From the NCBI RefSeq assembly GCF_030406905.1, contig NZ_CP129137.1, positions 4,112,001 through 4,176,000 on the forward strand: a stretch of DNA of 64,000 nt, read 5' to 3'. Positions 25,113 to 32,974 of this stretch are shown here, piece by piece. The position numbers and the translations under genes are program-made. Below the pieces are notes generated by a model. The model searched no databases. It was not told the DNA's origin and was given only the letters and a program-made list of their open reading frames with translations. The DNA is from Streptomyces sp. HUAS CB01. GTDB lineage: Bacteria > Actinomycetota > Actinomycetes > Streptomycetales > Streptomycetaceae. Numbering within the stretch: position 1 is the stretch's first letter; each line of letters begins with the position of its first letter.

Positions 25113-27104
25113 ATGCGTGAGATGGTCAGCGGCGCCAACATCGATCTGGCCGATCCCGGCGACGGGGCCCATGCGGTCGTCGTCAGCCTCAGGTGGAGCA
25201 GCCCGGCCGGTGACGGCGACGCCGACGTGTCGGTGCTGCTGCTCGGGGCGGACGGCAAGGTCCGCAGCGACGCGGACTTCTTCTTCTACAACAACCCCAC
25301 GGCCGCGGACGGTTCCGTCCAGTTGCTGGGCAAGATCCCGGCCGAGGAGGGCGACGAGGACCGCATCACGCTCGATCTGGCCGCGATCCCCGGGGACGTC
25401 GACCGGATCGTGGTGACCGCGAGCCGCTACGAGGGCGCCCGGTTCAGCGAACTCGACGGGCTGCGGCTCACCCTCGCCGACCGCACCGGGGAACGACTGC
25501 TGAGCTACGCCGTCCCGGACGCCGGCGACGTGAGCGCGCTCATATTCGGGGAGCTCTACCGGCGAGGCGAGAGCTGGAAGTTCCGTGCCGTCGGACAGGG
25601 GTACGCCTCCGGACTCGCCGGGCTCGCCACCGACTTCGGGATCGCGATCGAGGACGACACGGCACCGGACGACGACCGGGGCGAGCCCACGGAGGCAGCG
25701 CCGGCACCCTCGGCGCACGAGCCCGCCCCGGACACGACCCCGCCCCGGACCGGGGAACCGGCACCGGAGACCGCCGTCGGCAGACCCTCGGTACCCCGGC
25801 CCCGCACGGTCAGGAAGAAGGTCACCCTGCCGAAGGCGGCGAGGAAGTCCCTCGCCGAGAACGACTCCTGGAGGACCGCTCGGCTGTTCCCCGTGTCCGT
25901 GCTGAAGAGCGACCGCGAGCGCGAGATGCGCGCCACGTCCGTCCTGTTGTCGGTGATGTCCCAGATCCCGGAGTTCGGCCGGCGGCTCACGGCCGGCTTC
26001 GGCGCACCCGCCGGGCGGGCGGAGACGTTCACGGAGGTCTCGCTGCCGCACGGCGACACACCGAGGAGGCCGGACGGGGTGATCCGGGTGGAGCGTGCGG
26101 GCAAGCTGTGGACGGCGCTCGTCGAGACGAAGACCAACGGCAACGCCCTGAAGCCCGAACAGGTTCAGGACTACGTCGACATCGCCGCCCGTCGCGGCTA
26201 CGAGGCCGTGATCACACTCACGAACGACGTGGCCCTGGAGGGCAGGCCCCTCGTCGACGTGAAGATCGACGGCCGCCGCAGGAACAAGGTCGCGCTGTGG
26301 CACCTCTCCTGGGCCGAGGTCGCCCACCAGGCGCAGATGCTGATCCGGCACGAAGGCGTGGGCAACGCCGCCCACGCCTGGCTCCTCCAGGAGCTGCTGC
26401 ACTACCTCCAGCACGAGAACTCCGGTTGCCACGGCTTCCAGAACATGGGGCCCGCCTGGGTCCCCGTACGGCGGGGCATCGACGAGGAGACCCTCTGCCA
26501 GGGCGACCGGCGCGCCGTCGAGGTCGTCGAGAACTGGGAGAGGCTGATCCGGCAGGTCTGCCTCCGGCTCGGCGGCGAACTCGGCCAGAAGGTCCTCCCC
26601 GTGCAGCGCGCGAAGCGCGGCACGGACCCCGAGTCCCGCCGTGCGGGACTCGCCGACGACCTCTGCACGGACGGCCGGCTCACCGCGGAACTGCGCATCG
26701 AGGGGACTCCCGGCATCATGGCGATCACCGCGGATCTGCGGACCGGGAAGCTCCGCACGTCCATCGAGATCCCGGCACCCGAGCAGGGGTACCCGCTGAC
26801 GTGGGCGAAGCGGCTCGTGCGGCAACTGGCCGAGGCGCCCGCCGACCTCCATGTCGAGACGCTGACCGACGGCTCGGCGGGAGGGCCGCGCGGCACCCTG
26901 GAACGCCTGCGCCCGGAGCCGGGCGACATCCTCCCCCGGGACGACGCGCAGATCACCGGGTTCCGGCTCTCGCTGTTCAAGAGCATGGGCAACACCCGCG
27001 GCAACGCGGAGTCCGGCTTCATCCGCAGCGTCGACCAGGCCGTCGACCGCTTCCACGCCGGCGTGGTCACCCGGCTCGAACGCCGGGGCGGACGGCGGCC
27101 GTAA
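25113..27104 (+). CDS. TerD-domain protein fused to a probable PD-(D/E)XK nuclease domain
   Basis: A 663-aa protein from ATG 25113, preceded by aggggggcct; an upstream GTG (25059) is less likely. Residues 1-about 180 are a TerD/CABP domain: GANIDLADP, a core with VSLRWSS, DGDADVSVLLLGADGKV and RSDADFFFYNNP, which carries the acidic Ca2+-site residues of this family, and GEDEDRI-like LDLAAIP. A Pro/Glu-rich linker (about 182-235) follows. The C-terminal part has the pattern of a PD-(D/E)XK nuclease: D321 in RPDGVI, then LVETKT (E338, K340) and the helix PEQVQDYVDIAARRG. TerD proteins belong to calcium-dependent stress/chemical-defence systems; a nuclease arm suggests DNA or RNA processing under stress or phage attack. 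The nuclease assignment is my inference from motifs. Confidence 0.8.
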   Translation: MREMVSGANIDLADPGDGAHAVVVSLRWSSPAGDGDADVSVLLLGADGKVRSDADFFFYNNPTAADGSVQLLGKIPAEEGDEDRITLDLAAIPGDVDRIVVTASRYEGARFSELDGLRLTLADRTGERLLSYAVPDAGDVSALIFGELYRRGESWKFRAVGQGYASGLAGLATDFGIAIEDDTAPDDDRGEPTEAAPAPSAHEPAPDTTPPRTGEPAPETAVGRPSVPRPRTVRKKVTLPKAARKSLAENDSWRTARLFPVSVLKSDREREMRATSVLLSVMSQIPEFGRRLTAGFGAPAGRAETFTEVSLPHGDTPRRPDGVIRVERAGKLWTALVETKTNGNALKPEQVQDYVDIAARRGYEAVITLTNDVALEGRPLVDVKIDGRRRNKVALWHLSWAEVAHQAQMLIRHEGVGNAAHAWLLQELLHYLQHENSGCHGFQNMGPAWVPVRRGIDEETLCQGDRRAVEVVENWERLIRQVCLRLGGELGQKVLPVQRAKRGTDPESRRAGLADDLCTDGRLTAELRIEGTPGIMAITADLRTGKLRTSIEIPAPEQGYPLTWAKRLVRQLAEAPADLHVETLTDGSAGGPRGTLERLRPEPGDILPRDDAQITGFRLSLFKSMGNTRGNAESGFIRSVDQAVDRFHAGVVTRLERRGGRRP

Positions 27105-27162
27105 GACTTCCGTCACCACCCGGAACGGCCCCTCCGCCGTCCCGCGCGGTTTCAATGGAGGC

Positions 27163-27726
27163 ATGAGGACATCGGTGGTGCGCAGACCCCTCGTGATCGT
27201 GGGACTGGTGGTGGTCGCGGTGGTGGCCGTCGTCGGGCTGTACTGGTTCCAGCCCTGGAAGCTCTGGGTGGACGAGACCGTGCGTGAGGAGTTGCCCACG
27301 GCCGCCCCCGCCTCACCGGACGGGCCGGGGGCGTCGGCGGACACGGCACCGCCGGCCGCGTCCGCGCCGGAGGTGCTGGCCACGGGGAGCTTCATCAGCC
27401 ATGAGCACGCCACGACCGGCAGCGTGAAGATCGTCCGGCTCGCGGACGGCTCCCGCCTCCTCCGGATCGAGGACCTGGACACCAGCAGCGGCCCCGATCT
27501 GCGCGTGTGGCTCACCGACGCGCCGGTGAAGGAGGGCAGGGACGGCTGGCACGTCTTCGACGACGGGGAGTACCTCAGTCTCGGCAGGCTGAAGGGCAAC
27601 AAGGGCGACCAGAACTACGCGCTGCCCGCCGGCGCCGATCTGAACCGCCTGACCAGCGTCACCGTCTGGTGCGACCGCTTCGACGTCTCCTTCGGCGCCG
27701 CGGAGCTGCGGAAGGCGGCCGCGTAG
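27163..27726 (+). CDS. Membrane-anchored DM13-domain protein
   Basis: A 187-aa protein. Residues 9-29 form one membrane segment (VVRRPLVIVG then a Val-rich stretch), followed by a Pro/Ala-rich spacer (about 45-68) and an extracytoplasmic DM13 domain (about 70-182). The DM13 pattern is visible as ATGSFISHEHATTGSVKIV, RIEDLDTSSGPDLRVWLTD and LGRLKGNKGDQNYALP, with a conserved cysteine in VTVWCDRFDVSFG. DM13 domains are proposed to act in redox or electron transfer at the cell surface. Role here unknown. Confidence 0.85.
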   Translation: MRTSVVRRPLVIVGLVVVAVVAVVGLYWFQPWKLWVDETVREELPTAAPASPDGPGASADTAPPAASAPEVLATGSFISHEHATTGSVKIVRLADGSRLLRIEDLDTSSGPDLRVWLTDAPVKEGRDGWHVFDDGEYLSLGRLKGNKGDQNYALPAGADLNRLTSVTVWCDRFDVSFGAAELRKAAA

Positions 27727-27738
27727 CCTGGGAGCACG

Positions 27739-28899
27739 ATGAACCTCTTCACCACGCCGTGGGGCGACCTCGGGCTCACCCGCTTCCCCGAGGACCCCCG
27801 TGACCAGCTCCGCGCCTGGGACGCCTCGGACGAGTACCTGCTGCGCCATCTGGAGGGCGAGACCCTCGGCGGGACCGTCGTGGCCGTGGGCGACCGCTGG
27901 GGGGCGCTGGTCACGGCGCTCGCCGCGCACCGGCCCGTGCAGATCAGCGACTCCTACCTGACCCAGCAGGCGACCCGTGCCAACCTCGCCCGCAACCGCA
28001 CCGCCGCCGAGGCCGACGGCGTACGGCTGCTGACGACCCGGGACACCCCGCCGGACCGGGTCGACGTCCTGCTGGTCCGCGTCCCCAAGAGCCTCGCGCT
28101 GCTGGAGGACCAGCTCCAGCGGCTCGCCCCCCGGCTGACCGCCGGCACGCTCGTCGTCGGCACCGGGATGGTCACGGAGATCCACACCTCCACGCTGAAG
28201 CTCTTCGAGCGGATCGTCGGCCCCACCCGTACGTCGTTGGCGGTCAGGAAGGCCCGGCTCATCCACTGCGCTCCCGCCCCGGACCGCATCGGACCGGCGG
28301 CCGTCCCGGAAGGCCCCTGGCCCCACAGCTACGCGCTGCCGGCCGGCGTCGGCGTGATGTCGGGACGCCCGGTGACCAACCACGCGGGCATCTTCTGCGC
28401 GGACCGTCTGGACATCGGCACCCGCTTCTTCCTCGAGCACCTCCCCGACCGCCGCGGTCCGCTGCGCGTCGTCGACCTGGGCTGCGGCAACGGCGTGGTC
28501 GGTACGGCGGTGGCCGTCGCGAACCCGGAGGCCGAGGTGGTGTTCACGGACGAGTCGTTCCAGGCCGTCGCCTCGGCCGAGGCGACCTTCCGGGCGAACG
28601 CCGGACCGTCCGCCAAGGCGGTCTTCGAGGCCGGCGACGCGCTGGCCGGCACGGAACGCGAGTCCGTCGACCTCGTACTGAACAACCCGCCCTTCCACAC
28701 CCACCGGGCGCTGACCGACAGCACCTCGTGGCGTATGTTCACCGGTGCCCGCAGGGCCCTGCGCCCCGGCGGCGAGCTGTGGGTGGTCGGCAACCGGCAC
28801 CTCGGCTACCACGTCAAGCTGCGCCGGATCTTCGGCAACTGCGAGACCGTCGCGAGCAATCCGAAGTTCGTGGTCCTGCGTGCCGTGAAGCGCCGCTGA
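27739..28899 (+). CDS. RlmG/RsmC-like class I SAM methyltransferase
   Basis: A 386-aa protein with two tandem Rossmann-like halves, as in the RlmG/RsmC rRNA guanine-N2 methyltransferases. The C-terminal catalytic half has the SAM motif VVDLGCGNGVVG (about residues 245-256) and motif IV LNNPPFHTH (about 313-321), typical of N-methylation of a base amino group. The N-terminal half is a degenerate methyltransferase fold. The predicted substrate is G1835 of 23S or G1207 of 16S rRNA; the choice cannot be made by reading. It starts 12 bases after the DM13 gene. Confidence 0.87.
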   Translation: MNLFTTPWGDLGLTRFPEDPRDQLRAWDASDEYLLRHLEGETLGGTVVAVGDRWGALVTALAAHRPVQISDSYLTQQATRANLARNRTAAEADGVRLLTTRDTPPDRVDVLLVRVPKSLALLEDQLQRLAPRLTAGTLVVGTGMVTEIHTSTLKLFERIVGPTRTSLAVRKARLIHCAPAPDRIGPAAVPEGPWPHSYALPAGVGVMSGRPVTNHAGIFCADRLDIGTRFFLEHLPDRRGPLRVVDLGCGNGVVGTAVAVANPEAEVVFTDESFQAVASAEATFRANAGPSAKAVFEAGDALAGTERESVDLVLNNPPFHTHRALTDSTSWRMFTGARRALRPGGELWVVGNRHLGYHVKLRRIFGNCETVASNPKFVVLRAVKRR

Positions 28900-28948
28900 C
28901 GCACGGGGTGTACGGGCGCGGATCCGGGAGCCGCCGGGATCCGACGCG

Positions 28949-29002
28949 CAGGGGCCCGGCCCGGCCTGCCCGCGGAAAGCGGTCCGCCGAGCCGGGCCCC
29001 TG
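28949..29002. terminator. Bidirectional terminator, methyltransferase / rodlin
   Basis: Arms caggggcccggc (28949-28960) and gccgggcccctg (28991-29002) enclose a GC-rich interior. It separates the convergent methyltransferase and rodlin genes. Confidence 0.65.
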
Positions 29003-29025
29003 GGCCCTGACCCGTGGTGGACGGG

Positions 29026-29433
29026 TCAGTGGTTGTTGACGCCGTTGCCGGAGAGCACCGGGACGTCGTCCAGGACGTGCGACAGCGGCTCGTCGCCCTT
29101 GGCCTGCGTCGAGGCCTCGGCGCACTGCTGGTCCTGCGGGTTCGACAGGACGTTGAGGTCCTGAGCGCTGACCGGCACCAGACCCACGAGCGAACCGGCG
29201 TTGGCCTTGGCGGGCAGCCCCACGCACAGCTTGTTCAGTGAACCCTGGACGGCGCTGAGCTGCGGGCTCTGGGCGCCGTAGGTGGCCGAGTTGCCGTAGG
29301 TCTGCGCGGCGTCGTTCCCGCTCAGCGACGTGGTGCCGCCGTCGTCGCCGATGGCCAGCGCGTGCGGGGCGGCGGTCAGCGAGACTCCGGCCACGGACGC
29401 GGTCACGGCTGCTGCTGCCCACAGCTTCTTCAT
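29026..29433 (-). CDS. rdl: Rodlin (first, most divergent copy)
   Basis: A 135-aa secreted protein with a Sec signal peptide ([20 protein letters not shown], ending near ALA). The mature part has the rodlin pattern: [46 protein letters not shown] and DVPVLSGNG, with two cysteines. Rodlins organise chaplin fibrils into the rodlet layer of aerial hyphae and spores. It is the most diverged of three copies here. The ATG at 29433 fits the family start. Confidence 0.9.
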   Translation of the reverse strand: MKKLWAAAAVTASVAGVSLTAAPHALAIGDDGGTTSLSGNDAAQTYGNSATYGAQSPQLSAVQGSLNKLCVGLPAKANAGSLVGLVPVSAQDLNVLSNPQDQQCAEASTQAKGDEPLSHVLDDVPVLSGNGVNNH

Positions 29434-29629
29434 GGTGATTCCCTTCGGGGAGGTTCGCGATGGTGCGGGGCGCCGGGATACGCGCTCCAGGTGAGTGACG
29501 CAGTGATCAACCCCGCCCTCCGGGACCCGGTTGCGGCCTGTAACCCGATCAGCGGAGCGCGGAGGGTGCTGTTCGGGACGTTCGGTTCTTTCGCACCAAT
29601 GAGCCCGGGCTGTACGGGATATTGGGGGC

Positions 29630-29872
29630 ATGGCGGAGCACAAGGGCCGTTGGGAACGGCAGGGGCTGATTCCGGCGAGCCGCAGGGAACCGGAACGCGC
29701 GAGGGAGCCGGTGGACCGGGTCAGTCCGGCGGCCCGGCCGGTCGCGGACCGCTCGGTGGAGCCCATCTACGCGTCCCTCATGGCCAGTTGGTATGCCCAG
29801 GGGAGGACCGTGCCCGGAGTCCAGGACCGCGAGTGGTCGGACCTCGTCTCCTGGTCCTGGCCGCGCTGGTGA
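29630..29872 (+). CDS. Small hypothetical protein with W-x-x-x-G-R-x-V-P-G motif
   Basis: An 80-aa hydrophilic, Arg/Pro-rich protein without signal peptide or membrane segment. Its C-terminal half carries PIYASLMASWYAQGRTVPG, then a DxEW-type end (QDREWSDLVSW). The same pattern occurs in the 133-aa protein at 50705-51106, so this is probably a real small family in this genome. It sits between two rodlin genes on the opposite strand. Start ATG 29630 follows a G-rich run. Function unknown. Confidence 0.6.
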   Translation: MAEHKGRWERQGLIPASRREPERAREPVDRVSPAARPVADRSVEPIYASLMASWYAQGRTVPGVQDREWSDLVSWSWPRW

Positions 29873-29975
29873 GCCGCAGCGCGTCGCTCCCACGGGCTGA
29901 CGCGGACGGCGAGGCGCGGGCACGGAGCCCGGCCCGGCACCGGCTCCCCGGGCGAGTGGGCGGCGGGGACGTGAA

Positions 29976-30015
29976 CGGGCCGGGCCGCCGCGGAGAACCG
30001 CGGCCGCCCGGCCCG
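29976..30015. terminator. Bidirectional terminator before second rodlin
   Basis: 18-bp arms (cgggccgggccgccgcgg and its complement with one mismatch) enclose the loop agaa. It lies between the convergent small gene (stop 29872) and rodlin 2 (stop 30033). Confidence 0.7.
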
Positions 30016-30032
30016 GAAGTAGAGAACGACGG

Positions 30033-30443
30033 TCAGCCGTTGCCCTGACCGTTGGCCGAGAGCACCGGAATGTCGGACAGGATGTGCGACAGGGCCTCGT
30101 CGCCCTTGGCCTGCGTCGAGTTCTCCGTGCACTGCTGGGACTGCGGGCTCGACAGGACGTTGAGGTCCTGGACGCCGACCGGCACCAGACCCACGAGCGA
30201 ACCGGCGTTCAGCTTGGCGGGCAGACCGATGCAGGGCTTGTTCAGCGAACCCTGGACGAGTGCCATCTGCGGGCTCATGTTGCCGTAGGTGGCCGAGTTG
30301 CCGAACACCTGCGACGCGCCGACGCCGCTGGCCGACGTGGTGCCCGTGTCATTGCCGACGGCCAGGGCCTGCGGCGCCGCCGCGGCCGAGACGCCGACGA
30401 CTGACGCGGTGACGGCAGCAGCCGCCATAGCCTTCTTGAGCAC
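30033..30443 (-). CDS. rdl: Rodlin (second copy)
   Basis: A 136-aa secreted rodlin starting with GTG 30443 ([13 protein letters not shown]) and with a signal peptide cut near PQALA. Mature pattern: [52 protein letters not shown] and [14 protein letters not shown]. It differs from rodlin 3 (30793-31203) at only about a dozen positions and is divergent from it, so the two form a recent inverted duplication. It helps build the rodlet layer on aerial structures. Confidence 0.92.
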   Translation of the reverse strand: MLKKAMAAAAVTASVVGVSAAAAPQALAVGNDTGTTSASGVGASQVFGNSATYGNMSPQMALVQGSLNKPCIGLPAKLNAGSLVGLVPVGVQDLNVLSSPQSQQCTENSTQAKGDEALSHILSDIPVLSANGQGNG

Positions 30444-30792
30444 GAGAGATCCCTTTCCTGGGTTCTTGGGTTCCCGGCGTACCGGGGTTTCGAGCGGTAC
30501 GGAAGACCCCGGCTTTCCGAGGGGTACGGAAGACCCCGGCTCCGGAGCCTCCTGACCAACTCGGGCTTGCGGAGTTGGTTCTTCCGCTTCACTCCAAAGG
30601 GCGGTTGCCGACGACGGCCCGACGGCCTCCCGGCCGGGCATGTCCCCCATCCGCCGGCCGTCTTCGGAGCCGCCTCACGACGGGCGCGCCATGACGGCTG
30701 TTCGGGTGAAGTCCCGCAACCAAACGTCCGCCGTTCAGTTTGAGTCGGTGCGCAGACGAGCTGGAGTGTTCCTGCAGAAAGGCAAGCAAGTG
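30444..30792. other. Divergent promoter region between rodlins 2 and 3
   Basis: This 349-base gap has no gene. It contains a 19-base direct repeat, ggtacggaagaccccggct, at 30496-30514 and 30523-30541 (period 27), near the rodlin 2 side, and the ribosome binding sites of both divergent genes. Promoters for both rodlins must lie here. Confidence 0.6.
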
Positions 30793-31203
30793 ATGATCAA
30801 GAAGGTTATGGCTGCGGCTGCGGTCACGGCCTCCGTAATCGGTGCCTCGGCCGCCGCCGCCCCCCAGGCCCTTGCCATCGGCGACGACACCGGTACGACG
30901 TCCGCCAGTGGCGTCGGTGCCTCGCAGGTGTTCGGCAACTCGGCCACCTACGGCGCCCAGAGCCCGCAGCTCGCCCTGGTCCAGGGTTCGCTGAACAAGC
31001 CCTGCATCGGTCTGCCCGCCAAGGCCAACGCCGGTTCGCTCGTGGGTCTGGTGCCGGTCGGCGTCCAGGACCTCAACGTCCTGTCGAGCCCGCAGGCCCA
31101 GCAGTGCACGGAGAACTCGACACAGGCCAAGGGCGACGAGGCCCTGTCGCACATCCTGTCCGACATTCCGGTGCTCTCGGGCAACGGCGAGGGCAACGGC
31201 TGA
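30793..31203 (+). CDS. rdl: Rodlin (third copy)
   Basis: A 136-aa secreted rodlin from ATG 30793 ([14 protein letters not shown]); a GTG one codon upstream is also possible. Signal peptide to about PQALA, then the rodlin body with two cysteines (NKPCIGL and QQCTEN). It is nearly identical to rodlin 2 except for conservative changes such as L/I, V/I and S/A. A short chaplin gene follows in the same direction, so the surface-layer genes are grouped. Confidence 0.92.
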   Translation: MIKKVMAAAAVTASVIGASAAAAPQALAIGDDTGTTSASGVGASQVFGNSATYGAQSPQLALVQGSLNKPCIGLPAKANAGSLVGLVPVGVQDLNVLSSPQAQQCTENSTQAKGDEALSHILSDIPVLSGNGEGNG

Positions 31204-31378
31204 GTTCCCGTTCCGGCCCGTTTTCGGGGTCGGCAGTCCGGGCATCCGAGTGAATTGTGCGGAGTCCCGGACCGCAGAAGGGTTTCTTCGTTCGGCACGG
31301 CTCGTTGGTAGGGCGTCGTGGCATTGCCCGTGCATGTCCGCGGCACTCACCCGACCGCCGAACAGAAGGAAATCCGAT

Positions 31379-31612
31379 ATGAAGTTCAGAAAGACCACGA
31401 CGGTGCTGGCGGGACTGGTAATGGCCATGGGAATGGCCGCGCCGGCGCTCGCGGACTCCGGGGCGACCGGTGTCGCTGCCGGCTCGCCGGGGGTGCTTTC
31501 CGGGAACGTCATCCAGATTCCCGTGCACGTTCCGGTGAATGTCTGCGGCAACTCCGTCAATCTCATTGCCGTGCTGAACCCTGCGTTCGGCAACCTCTGT
31601 GTGAACGACTGA
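31379..31612 (+). CDS. chp: Short chaplin
   Basis: A 77-aa secreted protein: signal peptide (MKFRKTTTVLAGLVMAMG, ending near ALA) and one chaplin domain of about 50 residues. The domain shows GSPGVLSGNVIQIPVHVPVN and the paired cysteines C56 and C74 (VCGNSVNL... GNLCVND). Short chaplins self-assemble into amyloid-like fibrils that let aerial hyphae breach the surface. The start follows aagga. Confidence 0.95.
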   Translation: MKFRKTTTVLAGLVMAMGMAAPALADSGATGVAAGSPGVLSGNVIQIPVHVPVNVCGNSVNLIAVLNPAFGNLCVND

Positions 31613-31724
31613 CATTCAGTCCTCGCATACAGCCCTGAAGGGTCGTTTTCCGCCGGTCCTGGGGCGTGCCCTGCGGCACCGCCCCGGGATCGGCTCGCGA
31701 AGCGAAAGCGGGAAGAACAACAAC

Positions 31725-32525
31725 ATGCGACAGGTCATCAGCAAGGGAATTCTGACGGCCGCGGCGGCCACCGGGATTCTGTCCTTGACCAGTGTGTACG
31801 CCAGCGCCGACTCCCAGGCCGACGCCGAGGCCGCGAACTCGCCCGGCGTGCTGTCGGGCAACAACGTCCAGGCCCCCGTGCACGTGCCGGTCAATGTCTG
31901 CGGCAATTCCCTGAACGTCGTCGGGGTGCTCAACCCCGCGTTCGGCAACGCCTGCGTCAACGCCTCCGACGAGGGCGCGGCCGGTGCCGAGGGCGCCTCC
32001 GCGGAGGGCGCCGCGGTGGGCTCCCCGGGCGTCGCCTCCGGCAACGTCGTCCAGGTTCCGGTGGACGTCCCGGTCAACGCCTGCGGGAACACCGTCGACG
32101 TCATCGGCGCCCTGAACCCGGCCGGCGGCAACAACTGCGGCAACGGCACGGCCGAGACGCCGCTGACGCCGGAGACCCCGGAGACCCCGGAGACCCCGGA
32201 AACCCCGGTGACGCCGGAGACTCCCGAGACTCCGGTCACGCCCGAGACCCCGGTCACGCCGGAGACTCCGGAGACGCCCGAGACCCCGATCACCCCCGAG
32301 ATCCCGGAGGTGCCCGAGGTTCCCGAGGTTCCCGAGGTGCCGGAGGTTCTGGTCCCCGTGGTGGACACCCCGGTCGACGACCGGGTCGTCGACTCCTCGA
32401 CCACGGACCAGCTGGCCCAGACCGGCGGCAACGCCGGAACCCTGGCGGCCGGTGCCGCCGCGGTCGGCCTGCTGGCCGGCGGCGCCCTGCTGTACCGCCG
32501 CGGGACGGCTGCCGCGCGTCGCTGA
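31725..32525 (+). CDS. chp: Long chaplin with two chaplin domains and sortase anchor
   Basis: A 266-aa secreted, wall-anchored chaplin. After the signal peptide come two chaplin domains: about 38-79 (cysteines C59, C77) and about 99-140 (C120, C138). A stalk of TPE/TPV and PEV repeats runs from about 145 to 207. At the C-terminus LAQTG (230-234), a hydrophobic segment and a RRGTAAARR tail form an LAXTG sorting signal for class E sortase. Long chaplins anchor the short-chaplin fibrils to peptidoglycan. Confidence 0.95.
   Translation: MRQVISKGILTAAAATGILSLTSVYASADSQADAEAANSPGVLSGNNVQAPVHVPVNVCGNSLNVVGVLNPAFGNACVNASDEGAAGAEGASAEGAAVGSPGVASGNVVQVPVDVPVNACGNTVDVIGALNPAGGNNCGNGTAETPLTPETPETPETPETPVTPETPETPVTPETPVTPETPETPETPITPEIPEVPEVPEVPEVPEVLVPVVDTPVDDRVVDSSTTDQLAQTGGNAGTLAAGAAAVGLLAGGALLYRRGTAAARR
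32159..32349 (+). repeat. Degenerate 6-9-bp repeats encoding the TPE/PEV stalk
   Basis: Tandem gagaccccg/gagactccg units, then gaggttccc/gaggtgccc units, code for the Pro-Thr-Glu and Pro-Glu-Val stalk of the long chaplin. Unit drift suggests ongoing slippage and homogenisation. Confidence 0.7.
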
Positions 32526-32548
32526 GTGCCGCGCTTCCCGTGAGAACC

Positions 32549-32587
32549 CCGGCCGGGAGAGTCACCTCATCGGACTCTCCCGGCCGG
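32549..32587 (+). terminator. Terminator of the long chaplin gene
   Basis: A perfect 15-bp hairpin (ccggccgggagagtc / gactctcccggccgg) with a 9-base loop lies 23 bases after the stop codon. Confidence 0.78.
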
Positions 32588-32974
32588 AGCCGTTTCCCGG
32601 CCCGGCCAGGGAGGGACGCCGTGCGGACATCGCGCCGGGCGGAGACGGTCCCGGACGGACCGTGCGGGGAGCGGGTGCGGGAGTTGCGGCCGTCGGCGTG
32701 CGGTCGGGCCGCTCCCCGTCGGGTCCGCGGTGATCGTGCCCGGCGGGTGGCTGCCGCAGGGCCGGCGCAGGGCGATGCGGATGCCGTAGTGCCGTGAGGA
32801 CCCTCGCCGGCGGGTCGGGTGATCGTGCTCGGGGCGTGCCCGGCTCGCCGCGTCGGAGCGGGGCCCTTCGCGGGGCCGGTACGCCCACGGCGCGTCGGAC
32901 GACCGTCTTCAGGCGCGCCGCCTCCCGGAAGGGGGCGCGCCCGGTCATGGGGCGCGGTGTGCGCGACGCCGTCG
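32588..32974. other. Gap after the long chaplin terminator
   Basis: Between the chaplin terminator and the stop of the glycosyltransferase gene (32975) I see no supported gene, only GC-rich sequence with repeated gtgatcgtgc motifs (about 32731 and 32820). Confidence 0.4.

Noticed and set aside
25113-27104. Full ter operon or defence island around the TerD fusion
   Set aside because: Neighbouring genes (cobN, DM13, methyltransferase) are not ter, restriction or toxin genes, so only the single fusion is claimed.
25050-27602. 850-codon minus-strand frame opposite the TerD fusion and DM13 genes
   Set aside because: It spans two real genes in antisense and resembles no protein family.
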